Shown here piece after piece: positions 1 to 12,325 of a stretch of 64,000 nucleotides of DNA. Position numbers and translations under genes: made by a program. Source of the DNA: Hyperoplus lanceolatus (Eukaryota > Chordata > Actinopteri > Uranoscopiformes > Ammodytidae); NCBI GenBank assembly GCA_026929865.2, contig CM049402.1, positions 11,161,501 through 11,225,500 of the forward strand, written 5' to 3'. Every line of letters starts with the position of its first letter. The stretch's first letter is position 1. The notes beneath the pieces were generated by a model that worked only from the letters and a program-made list of their open reading frames with translations, ran no database searches and was not told the origin of the DNA.

Positions 1-1521
<1,521 letters not shown>

Positions 1522-2436
1522 TATATCAACACTATATTATAAGGAGCTTATGTTGCTACACAAGCTGGGGTGATGTCCATGTAGCTGTTTAAGTTTTGAT
1601 GCTGATGAGAGTGGAAGATGGTGTTTGCTATTCTCGGAGAGCGGCAGCAACAGAGGCCAAGCTTAAATGATTGGTAGGCAAGTCATTATTTTATAAATAG
1701 TTTTCTTCATTTCTGTGGAAAGTGGAGCAACCTCACAAGACCATTTCAACAGTTTCTAACATCAGATTCTCTGCAGGTCAGCACTCTCCTCTATTATTCA
1801 GACCTTCTTTTTTTAATAGGCCAAGCCCTAGTGCAGCAGGCCTGCACCTGCAGTGCACTTCCCATGCAGCACGGCCTTCTGCATATTCAGTACTGCATGA
1901 CTCACGAGAAAGTTAAAATAGACATTAACAAAATCCTACATGGCTATACAGGTATAATGTGCTGATGTATGGAAAGTATAAATGAAACACTTAAGTGTGG
2001 ATGAACTACGCTTTACAGCTTGCTGTTATGTATCCATCCTTATTATGTGAAAAATGTACCCTCCACTATATGAAATTGCTTTATAAAAGATACCGTACAT
2101 TCTGCATAGTCTTCAACAATTACTGATGGAATTATCTCTCTGTCGGTCCCTCTTTGTTTTGATATGTATCAGGCTGGGTGGGAATGTGCAGGTATTGTTA
2201 GATACATTCACATCTTCTTTCCCATCGGGGAGAGCTGACATTTTAATTTCCGCAGGCAGAGGCAATGTGTGGCAGACTCCAAGACTGCCACTGTATCTGT
2301 ACTACTGATACAATTTGTGTGAGTGGGTGAGTGTGCTAATCTAATAATTCATAGCATTGCCTGCCTGCAACATCTAGTGTGTGTTTGTCTGTGAATGAGA
2401 AAACTGATATAGAGAACAAAGAAATGGGTAAACAAG

Positions 2437-2450
2437 CTCCCCCTTGTGGC
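2437..2450 (-). promoter_or_regulatory. CTCF-like motif, reverse orientation
   Basis: The minus strand reads GCCACAAGGGGGAG, matching the CTCF core (CCASYAGRKGGC-like) except at its last positions. Its orientation is opposite to the CTCF-like elements in front of the protocadherin exons. Motif match only; binding is inferred. Confidence 0.45.
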
Positions 2451-2969
2451 AAAAAAGTGGAACTGGATTTGCCACTTCTTTTGTGCTGAATGTGTGTCTG
2501 TGTATCAATATATTCAATGATTTAGCATGTTCCCACTCTGTATGTGGTAGTGCACTGACTGGTATTGAGATTGAGTTGATGTGTCCGTATTGATTCATGG
2601 ATAGCAGGTCCTGACCCATTTTACATTCAGCAAAACACAGTCCTCTTCCCCAGCGGCCTGTTTGATTGACAAATCTAGGTTATCCATGTCTGACTATACA
2701 ACTAGATTTATTCTTAATCCGACAAAAATGGTTTAGTTCCAGCAGTTTTTATGTAACAGTGAGAGTCAGGGAGCAAGAATGAGAGAATGTACAGTGATTA
2801 TGTGTGTCCTAAATGTTGAAAATGGATGAATGAAACCTACATTTTTTAATTTGTACTGTTGTGATTTGGGAAAACTAAACACCATGTCCTTGGCATATGT
2901 GTGCTCATAAAGATGGGTGTGGAGGAAAGGGGGATGCAGGGAGGGGCACCGACGGGGGGCTGCATCTGC

Positions 2970-3118
2970 GTCACCATGGAAACAAGTGGGTAGATAGTGA
3001 ATCAATTACGGGTGCTCCATGTGAAAGCAGAGATCGGACACTACCTTTGTCTCCAGGCACATTGTTGAGCCAATCAGAGTGTCCATTACAGTCACATTGA
3101 TTCTAGCTAACCAATCAG
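2970..3118. promoter_or_regulatory. Promoter-like patch: X-box motif and two CCAAT boxes
   Basis: At 2970-2983 the sequence GTCACCATGGAAAC fits the RFX X-box pattern (GTHNYY AT RRNAAC). Two identical CCAATCAG boxes, the NF-Y type, follow at 3070-3077 and 3111-3118 in a locally GC-richer stretch. No transcript can be tied to it, so it may be an enhancer, an unannotated promoter or chance. Confidence 0.3.
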
Positions 3119-4748
3119 ACGTTGTAATGCGTCTGTTGCTGTTACTAAGCGTGTTGTACATCCTGTGCTATTGACAGGTTTTGATTAATGGTGTGTTGTT
3201 GCAAAGCAAACCATGTATGTGCCTCTGCTATCACAACCTGGATTTTAGTTTACTGGATTAGATGTTGTTCATATGTTTGCTGAGAATAAGACACTCCTGA
3301 CATTCTCACTTATTTAAAAAGCATGCATAGACACACACCGTTTCTCTTTGTTGGTCACTCTCAACATTTCTATTTCTCGCTCTCACACAATCTCTTACAC
3401 ACACACAAACACATGCAAAACAACAGACCTGGTGATTCCTTTCTGCAATATAACTCTTTACAAACACACTGCAATTCGGACTATATACATGCTCACATCT
3501 TATTGCTGTTAATTGACTGCTGGAGGTTCAATAACACACCATCTCTTTTGATTCTGTGCAATGACTGAAATTGTGATAGCATAGCACCATTATTATGAAG
3601 ATATTTCATGAGCAATTAAACAAACTGACACAATGTATGAATGGCCTTATACTGACAAACAATATCTAGTGTGGTCCGTAATGAGAGAGGTGAAAACATT
3701 GAAAGGCCAGAGTGTTGGTAAAAAATAAAGAATACACAACAAAAAAGTACTGGATAGAAGTTAGAGATCAGAAATATTGGGCATGTAGAGTGATATATAC
3801 TGCTTTCAAATCTAAATGATGCTGTATTGACACCCTCTCCCCACCAAATGAGAAATAACTGCTTGTGATTACATCAAACAGAGCAAACACATCAGCAACA
3901 ATAGCATGCTGTTTCTCCTGTCTGTTGTTTTACAGTAGAGTAACTAATTATGCGATTTTTTTGGGGCATTGTGCCACTGCTTTCCAAATGAGTGAACACT
4001 GTGTTGGAGTGCCTCTAGTTGCATCTCAAGGGAATATGCATGTGTGTGTGTGTGGGCCATATTGCTGTGTCCTGGTTTTCATCTTCTTCCGGCTCATGTT
4101 TCCCTGGACCCGCCCCTGTCCTACTTATTTCAGAAACCAGTGGAGACGAGCGCAGATTTGACAATAAATGATTAAGTTGGAGTTGGATTAAATACCGATA
4201 GTGATTCATATTTTCCCTACCTCTTTATTTTACAATAGCCTGGATTTAAGAGAACAAATACCAACAAAAAGCATGTTTAAAAGCCCAGTGTCATATGGAA
4301 GCCAGGAAGGTTATTCTCCCAAGTACATGCCCTAATTTTAGATATATTTATCATTCTGGTGTATTTTCCCTTCCTCCCTGTTATTTTAAAAAAACCTCAT
4401 TTGGGTTCCTCCTCTGCAATTTCCCTTCCATATGTTCTGATTATATGACATGTTTCTAATCCTGTTGCCGCGTTATCTCCATTCTTCCTATCTGCTTAAA
4501 CAGATAATCTAAGTCATTAGTGTAACTGAATGTGGGTGTGGTTCTACTCAGACTGCTACTAAAATCAAGTGCTGTATGAAACACAGCCACATCTGTTTAT
4601 AAGAGAATCCCCTGATGGTTTGGACCTATGAATTAGGCTCAGCACACACCACACAGCTTTCAGGGAATAGATCTGAACAGTAAGCATGATATACAGTAGT
4701 GCTAGAAGATATACTGAGTAAAGAAGGACACATGCACAGGAGTAGGTT

Positions 4749-4761
4749 GCCCCCTTGTGCC
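4749..4761 (-). promoter_or_regulatory. CTCF-like motif, reverse orientation
   Basis: The minus strand reads GGCACAAGGGGGC, one base off the CTCF core. It is the second reverse-oriented CTCF-like site in the left flank. All exon-proximal sites read the other way. Motif evidence only. Confidence 0.45.
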
Positions 4762-6156
4762 GTACCCCACACAAGAACAGCGCAATGACATCATCATCTT
4801 GTCACATGAAGCAGGATGTAGTGTGCCGACTGTAGGAGTGGGGGTGGTCTCCAGAGCCCTGGCCCCAAGAGGGTAGACTAGGGTTGGGTATGACTGAATG
4901 CAAAGGTCAGGCGCTCTGTGGGGCTGTGGGGGGTGGAAAAAAGAAGCATGCGCTGCTGCTGAAGTGGATGCGTCAACATGAATATGCTGCTGCAGTGCTA
5001 CATTACCAATGCATGAGCAGTCCAGCTGCCACAGTGGGTAGCCTGGTATGCATAGGAGTGTTGTTTCAGGTTGGGAGTGTGTGTGTGTGTGTGTGTGTTT
5101 TGGGACTGTCATAATTATGTGATCAGATTCATTCATGAGATGAAGAGGCAACAGATAGAAACGTGGACATGGGTAGAAATTCTAGTGTATTACTCTTTAT
5201 ACTATACACTTTGCCTTTTGAAAATAAACCCATGGGCTTCTGCAAAAGCAAGGGTGTGTATGTGTGTGTGTGTGTTCGCACATGCATCCAGTCTGTGCAC
5301 AAGATGGGGTTGCTATGGAGACAAGAGAAGAAATGGGGGGGGGTTGGACTCGCCTTACAGCATGTTCAGATAGCACCCTTCCCCCATCTACTCGCACACA
5401 GATGAACAGCACAGTAAACACCCCCTTAACACACACACTTGTTCAAAAGAACAGACACAACCGATGGCTATGCAAAGGACTATCATGAAATCACTAGTAT
5501 GATGGAGATATGGGCACTAGTTTGGGGACTATATTTGGTGGTGGCCCTTTAATAATGCAGTGAACACGCCTAAAGTGCTGCTGTCGACTGCTTCCGCCCA
5601 TGCTGCCAACCCTCCCCTCCCCTCACCTCCCATCCCACTCATGGCTGCCTCTGCCCCTTTGATCACACTGCTCTTGGTTGCCCCTACTGTTTCTCTTATA
5701 ACTTCCTCACATGGTAGTTTAAGAGAAGCAGGTTAATGGGCATATTATTAAATCACTATATTTATAATGCACAGTCACTTGTGTTCAGGGAGCAAATACT
5801 GTTTGTTTTTCTAAACCATGATTTATTCTCTATTAATTATTCAGCAAATCCAATTATCATATCCTGAGGAAATGTGACTTTCATCAATGCATACAGAGTT
5901 CATAAATAAAACAACGTGATTGTTTCTTCATTTTGACTTAGTTAATTTTAACAACACTTTTATACGTTAAATAAGCACACAAGTACCTGTCTGTGTGTGT
6001 ATGCGTTTTCAAAAAAGTATGAAATATTGTTTGTGCATGTACATACAGAGCTATTCATTCATTCATTCATTTTCCCTCCTGCAGATGCTTCCCAGAAGAG
6101 CTGTATCTGGCATTGGAATAGATAATGTTCAGCATCTTGCATATCTCAATGACACA

Positions 6157-6641
6157 TTAAAGGTGAAGTAAGCGGTTTATTTATGTTAATATATGTGTTA
6201 AATTGCTCTTTATTCATACAGTGATCACTTACATAATGTGCGCGTTTCATAAAGCCAATCTCTCAGTCAGCTGCTCTGCATGTAATCGGCAAATAAAATT
6301 TTCGGCGGATCCCAAAAGTATTGTCCAATCACAAGAGAGAACGCTACAAACCAACACCCGTCTCACTCATGGTCTCACTGCCGGTGAACGCCAGAGCGAC
6401 AGATGGGTGAATGTTTATGTGCCTACAATGGTGGAGCAGGTAAAAATCCTTCCCAATGTCTGATTTGATGGTTTTTATCATGTTTTATCACACTTATGGA
6501 TCTGAGATGATGCTAGATAACTCGCTACTTGAAGACCATAGTGCATTAATGTGGTGACGTAGGGACGAGCGAGGGGACTGCTAACTGCAGTAACTGACAG
6601 GAAGTTAGCTAAAAGAACCATTCCGCTTACAGCACCTTTAA
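6157..6641. mobile_element. Short inverted-repeat (MITE-like) element
   Basis: The left end reads TTAAAGGTGAAGTAAGCGG and the right end, on the opposite strand, TTAAAGGTGCTGTAAGCGG. They differ at two positions across 19 bp, are 485 bp apart outer edge to outer edge, and have TTAA at both outer edges. The interior has no transposase. TTAA on both sides resembles the target duplication of the piggyBac superfamily, but the terminal AGGTG is not the classic CCC end, so the family is open. The frame at 6203-6463 lies inside it and is not a gene. Confidence 0.6.
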
Positions 6642-7082
6642 GTATATCCTCCACATGGCCTCAGCGGGAATGTAGTAAAAGGCCCTGACTTTCCTCTTGG
6701 GTTGGATTCAGTGCAAACACATCTGATATCATACTGTATGTGGTCTACCAGAGTTAATTGTGGACTGCAAATGTAAAACCTATTTCTTAATTCATTGTTT
6801 ATTTTAGAGGTGTGACTGGTTCAAGATTCTTGTCTTCTAGCTGTTTTTTCTTTTGTTGAGATCAGAGAATGTCTTCTTATGACCCAATACCTGTCCATGA
6901 TGTGTGTGTACTAAGGGGTTAACTGTTTACATGCCAGTCTGCAGAGCCTTGACCGTGTACTGACATTTGATTTATTATAATCTCTTTTAACAAATATTAT
7001 GTTTCTTCTACGGAAACATCTACGGTGTGAATCTGAATAATACATCGGGAAGATCTGTATGTATGTGGACATGTGTGGATAT

Positions 7083-7180
7083 ATGTATGTGTGTATGTGT
7101 ATGTATGGATATATATTTATAGATGTATGTGTATGTATATATATATATGTATCTATGTAGGTATATATATGTATCTATGT

Positions 7181-7228
<48 letters not shown>

Positions 7229-7239
7229 TAGGGTATATG

Positions 7240-7271
<32 letters not shown>

Positions 7272-7290
7272 ATGTGTATAGGTGTGTATG
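7083..7290. repeat. TA/TATG-rich low-complexity array
   Basis: Alternating TA with interspersed GTATG and ATCTATGTAGG units, read directly. A short near-direct repeat (GTATCTATGTAGGTATATAT) occurs twice around 7148-7190. Nothing coding. The flanks (6642-7082 and 7291-8517) show no gene or recognised element. Confidence 0.85.
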
Positions 7291-8515
7291 CATGTAGATA
7301 TACTGCATACTGAGTGTATGCATCAATTCCCCCTTTGGGTGTTATAAATTGCCCTGAGACAATAAAAAAATATATTATAAAAAAAAGAGATGTGACTGGT
7401 AGTAGCACAGGTGTATGTAGGCAACAAAGCAGAATCCTTGGACAATGTTATCCTAAGAGATCAACACTTTTTACAGTGCTGAATAAACTAACATCAGAGG
7501 TCCACATGCGTCATGTTGTATTTATGAGAAATATAATCCAGTGTGATGTCCTGCAAGGTCAGTGCAGTGTAGACAGTGACCTAAAAATAAAGACTATGAT
7601 TCATTGAATTTCATCATAGTCTGTCTGGGTCTAATGGGCCACCTGGTCTTTGTGTGTGTGCTTTTATGTATGTAAATGACCTACATGCGCATTCAACTCC
7701 CTGTATAGGCCTACACTATATTTTATCTTGCCATACATTAAGAACATTGAGTAAACAGGTCATCCTATTATTGTGATTGCATTTTTGGGTTAACGGATGA
7801 CTGCAGCTCAGAGTGTGATGGTTATTAATATTTTCAAATCAAATCATGTTTCCCACAGAATGGAAATAGGACAGGCGTTTCAGAATCCAAGGCTTAATCC
7901 TGGGATTACAAACGAGGCAATGTTCATAAACTCATGACTACAGTCTCTGTGGAAATATGGAGAAACACTAAAAAAAACACAGAAATACAGCACAGCACAC
8001 ATATGCCCCTTCTGTGGTTATTTGTAGTGGAACAATAGGGTCCAATTAATACATCTATTGCACTCAAGGGAGACAACAAAAAAAAAGAGAGGAACGGAAA
8101 AGGGAGTTTTGTGTGCGTAATGGGAATAAATGTTTTTATTTATTTCTAAAAATGTTGGACAGTGTTGTTTAGCCTCTGCATGTGTGCAAGGTTTGTTATG
8201 ACTGATATCATTGTCTATATAGATATCTGGTAATTCTATACCAAATAGTAAAAGATAGAATGGAAGTTTAATATCCTGACTATTGGGTACAGATTGGTTC
8301 ACAATTTAAATTGAGAAACGTGGTAAAATTCAGAGAGTGCTTTAAGAGCAGGATACCCAGATAATTGGCTTGATGCTAGTAACAAGCTCAATATCTTAAT
8401 TTGAAGAAATCTGCATTACATGTAACTCTACCAATATATTACACACATGTATGCAAATTAGTGCTTACATTAATTAGACAGAGTGGGGTGGAGAAGTGGA
8501 AAGAGGGGTAGAACG

Positions 8516-8517
<2 letters not shown>

Positions 8518-8587
<70 letters not shown>

Positions 8588-8632
8588 TGTGTGTGTGTGT
8601 GTGTGCGTGCGTGTGTGTGTGTGTTGTGTGTG
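8518..8632. repeat. (TG)n microsatellite, interrupted
   Basis: A run of about 115 bp of alternating T and G with three small interruptions (GTGGTG, GCGTGCG, GTTG). It ends 68 bp before the RE1-like element at 8701. Confidence 0.95.
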
Positions 8633-8700
8633 GAGGGGCTTTAACACATGAATGACGGGGATAACAGCCATTACGTTTCCTGAATATACGCATGCTCTTG

Positions 8701-8721
8701 TGTGCTGTCCGTGGTGCTGAA
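8701..8721 (-). promoter_or_regulatory. RE1/NRSE-like element, orphan, upstream of exon 1
   Basis: Reading the + strand, the core is GCTGTCCGTGGTGCTGAA. It matches the reverse complement of the 21-bp RE1 consensus at 19 of 21 positions (my count). RE1 is the binding site of the neuronal-gene repressor REST/NRSF. All other copies here follow an exon; this one precedes the first, 139 bp before its promoter element, with no exon upstream in the window. Confidence 0.8.
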
Positions 8722-8859
8722 ATGTAATTTCCATCTCTATTATTTCAGTTTGGCTGTTCAATAACACGTAGCTATACATATTTAGAATTGTAGTGACTGC
8801 TTAAAGGAGATTGCATTAACTGCTGCATTTTCACTGCTGTCTGCATGTTGCCCATTTTA

Positions 8860-8924
8860 CCACGTGGCGCCGCTGTTGATCCACCAGAGTCAGAAGTACT
8901 CTTTTATAGAACTAGGCCCCTCCC
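8860..8924 (+). promoter_or_regulatory. Exon 1 promoter: CTCF-like CSE plus C-rich box
   Basis: The element starts CCACGTGGCGCCGCTG, a CTCF-core-like match corresponding to the conserved sequence element (CSE) known from mammalian clustered-protocadherin promoters, though its 3' half lacks the TAGACC of most sisters. CCCCTCCC begins 57 bp after its start. The ATG of exon 1 is 237 bp from the element start. Confidence 0.7.
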
Positions 8925-9096
8925 GTTTTCAGGCGATTGGAACATTTCTTCAGTCTTTGTTTCAAAGAGAGGACGGTGGAACAAACAGAATGTTCCAGTC
9001 CTATCTTAAGCTCTCACCGGCTGAGATCTTCCATAAAAAAAATATCTGACCGTGACTAAAAGTCATATTCATGCTTTGGTGAAATTGGACAGCAAT

Positions 9097-11478
9097 ATGT
9101 TTTCGCCTTGTAGATGGAGCTATTTTGGGATATATCTAGGGCTTTTTCTACTGGATTCTTACTGGGGAACGGTCTCCGGGCAGCTCTCCTATTCCGTCTC
9201 AGAGGAGCTTAACCCCGGTACTCCTGTTGGAAATATCGCTAAGGACCTGAACCTCAATACACAGGACTTGGAACGCCGTATGTTTCAAATTGTTACTGGA
9301 TCAAAGAGAACATTCTTGGCGGTAAATCTAAAGACTGGTGTCCTGTACGTTAGTGAGAGAATAGACAGAGAGGAGCTCTGCGCAGAGGAACTTAAATGCT
9401 CAGTAAGTGTAGAAGCCGTGATAAATAACCCTTTAAAGCTTTATCGTATCGACGTAGACGTTTTAGATGTGAATGACAATGCCCCGTTGTTTACAGCCAC
9501 GTCTCAGAATTTGTATATCGCAGAGCATACTTTACCAGGAGTTAAATTTGCATTATCTGAAGCAATTGATGCAGATGTGGGGAGAAACGGCGTCAGTACA
9601 TACAAATTGAGCCAAAATGAACATTTCACATTGGCAGTGCACAAAGCAGGAGACGGTGTGTCTGCTGAGTTAGTGTTACAAAAAGCTCTAGACCGAGAGA
9701 AACAGCCTGTTATCACCATGACACTGACTGCTGTAGATGGAGGGAGTCCACCGAAATCGGGCACTTCGCAGCTTATTGTTAATGTATTAGACATTAATGA
9801 TAACATTCCATTATTCAGCGAAACGTTATACAAGACAAAAATCCGAGAAAACACGCCACTGGGCACAATAGTAATCGGTGTGAACGCCACCGATCCAGAT
9901 GAGGGCTTGAATGGCGAGATTGTGTATTCACTGAGGAGCAAAGATCAAGATCACGTACTTGATATATTTGAAATTGAGAGTGAAACGGGTGTCATTAAGG
10001 TAAAAGGCAATATAGACTTTGAAGAAAAAAAGGCTTTTGAGATACGTGTAGAGGCCAGTGATAAAGGCCAGCCTCCGATGTCTGCTTATTGTAAAGTGCT
10101 GGTAGAAGTGCTGGACCTAAACGATAATGCTCCCGAGCTCACTGTGACGTCACTGCATAGCACAGTGAAAGAGGACGCTAGTATAGGCACCGTCATTGCT
10201 CTGGTGTCCGTCCTCGATAAAGATGGTGGGAAAAACGGTGATGTGAAAATTAAAATAAAGAATGAAGTTCCACTCAAACTCGAAACTAACTACAAAAATT
10301 ATTATTCTTTGTTAGTCGACGGGCCCCTGGACAGAGAGACTACCTCTAACTACAACGTCACCATAGTCGCCACTGACAGAGGAACTCCGTCACTCTCCAG
10401 CACGAGTGTCTTTTTTATACACATTTCTGATGTCAATGATAACGCACCTCGGTTCCCAGAACCCCTAATTAACGTATACGTGAATGAGAACAGTCCAGTG
10501 GGAACAGTTATTAAAACAGTGACAGCAACTGATGCTGACGTTGAGCAGAACAGACAGGTGAGATATTCATTTTTACACAGTAGCAGTCATCTATTACCTT
10601 TATCCACAATGATAAACATCAACTCAGAAACAGGAGATATAGTCAGCCTGCAGTCTTTTAATTACGAGGAGTTAAAAACGTTTCAGTTTAAAGTTCAGGC
10701 CACAGACTCTGGTGTTCCTCCGCTCAGCAGCAACGTGACTGTGAACGTGTTAGTGCTGGATGAAAATGACAACAGTCCCGCGATACTAGCGCCCTATTCT
10801 GAGCACGGTTCTGTTAACAGTGAGAGCATCCCCTATTCTGCTGAAGCGGGATACTTTGTGGCAAAGATCAGGGCTGTAGACGCAGACTCTGGATACAATG
10901 CGCTGCTTTCTTATCACCTCTCTGAGCCTAAAGGAAATAACCTCTTCCGGATCGGAACCAGCACCGGAGAAATCAGGACTAAGAGGAGAATGAGTGACAA
11001 TGACCTGAAAACTCACCCCTTGGTGGTGTATGTTTCTGATAACGGAGAACCCTCCCTGTCAGCTACTGTGTCTATTGATGTGGTGGTGGTTGAAAGCACA
11101 GCTGACATCCAGACTCAGTTCAGACATGTGCCCATAAAGGAGGAGAGCTTCTCTGCTTTAAACCTGTATCTGCTGATCGCCATAGTGTCGGTGTCAGTGA
11201 TCTTTCTGCTGAGCCTCATCAGTTTAATAGCTGTCAAATGCCACAGGACAGACGGCAGTTTCAGCAGGTACAGCGCCCCAATGATCACCACTCATCCTGA
11301 CGGGAGCTGGTCTTACTCTAAATCTACGCAGCAGTATGACGTGTGTTTCAGCTCGGACACAATGAAGAGTGACGTAGTGGTTTTCCCCGCCCCGTATCCG
11401 CCTGTAGATGCGGAGCTCATCAGTATCAATGAGGGAGAAACTTTTACCAGAACTCAGACTTTACCCAATAAAGAAAAG
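9097..11478 (+). CDS. Protocadherin alpha-type variable exon 1
   Basis: Encodes a single-pass neuronal cell-surface cadherin part of 794 codons. In order: signal peptide (about 1-28), six cadherin repeats (EC1 about 29-128, then roughly 105 residues each to about 660) with DxNDN and DRE calcium motifs at the joints, a membrane helix near 689-712 and an 82-residue cytoplasmic stub. EC1 has the family CX5C motif (CAEELKC). GSWSYS in the stub and SVSEE at the EC1 start indicate the alpha subfamily. The open frame extends upstream to a GTG at 9052, but 9097 is the first in-frame ATG and puts the signal peptide at the N terminus. Coding ends in phase 0 at AAG|GTAAGA; the stop 21 bases beyond is intronic. 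The tail is EGETFTR. From about 10615 on it is nearly identical to all other exons. No constant exons are in the window. Confidence 0.95.
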
Positions 11479-11704
11479 GTAAGAGAACAAGAACATTGAA
11501 AAGGCTATGTTTAATTGTATGTCCTATTATATTTTCGGTGGCTTCGGCTGAGATAACGCCCATGGTCCATCTAATTTTATAATAAAATGACTGTGATGAC
11601 TTTCCACATTTAATTTGTGAATAGGTTTTCAATGTTTAAGCAAAATAAATAACAATTATGAAGTATGGTTATTCATTCTTCCAGGAGCAAAGCATTATGC
11701 GCAT

Positions 11705-11725
11705 GTCGTTGTCCATGGTGCTGAA
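11705..11725 (-). promoter_or_regulatory. RE1/NRSE-like element after exon 1
   Basis: The + strand core is TTGTCCATGGTGCTGAA; 18 of 21 positions match the RE1 consensus complement. It lies 226 bp past the exon 1 splice donor. The rest of the 585-bp spacer to the next promoter is AT-rich with nothing recognised. Confidence 0.75.
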
Positions 11726-12063
11726 ATAATCGCCACGGTCTGTTGTTTGCAATCTGGAGGGTGAATAACTCAAATTGTATCTAGCCTTAATAGTACGTTT
11801 TCCTTGTGCTATCCGGCACACTTTTGGGAGTTGTGTTGCAATTATTTATATATTACATGTAAAAGTGTCGCTCTATGTAATGTATTAGTTATTATTATTT
11901 TATTTGTTTTTGCATATTCATCCTGCTATGAGTTGTATTGGGAATTGGAAGGATACTTGATCAGCAGCATGTCGATTGTGACATGCTGGTTCCTGTATGA
12001 GACAGAACTTGAAAGTCCATTTAAATGCAAAAGTAAAGTGATGCATGTAGTTGCGTTACGTGA

Positions 12064-12127
12064 CCACACGGGGACATTGTAGACCATCACATTGTGATGT
12101 TGCTGGTGGTTGCTTCAGGTTCCACCC
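12064..12127 (+). promoter_or_regulatory. Exon 2 promoter: CSE plus degenerate C-rich box
   Basis: The element starts CCACACGGGGACATTG and continues TAGACCATC (class I type). At the expected 56 bp the CTCCTCCC box reads TTCCACCC, two changes from consensus, in front of an exon that is itself frameshifted. The ATG is 262 bp from the element start. Confidence 0.7.
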
Positions 12128-12325
12128 AGGTTCAGAGGATGATGATGTTTTTCGGGCTTTGTTACAGAGAGACGCAGTGCAAGAGTGGATTGTGTGGCCA
12201 TCAGTTTTATGTTTTACCTCTTAAAAGCAAGGAAACTGGATTCTGGCTCTTAGCTTTCATCGTGAATAAATTGACGGGATTTGCGGCACGAGAATCCATA
12301 TGCTCTGGTCACGTTGGATATAACG

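Noticed and set aside
9504-9941. Minus-strand open frames inside this and other exons (for example 20157-20786 and 27221-27664)
   Set aside because: They are shadows of the + strand cadherin exons and recur at the same place in each paralogue.
11479-11499. Reading past the splice donor to the next stop as the true C terminus (all exons)
   Set aside because: The added residues are unrelated among exons, a donor sits at the same place in all 15, and the family always splices here.
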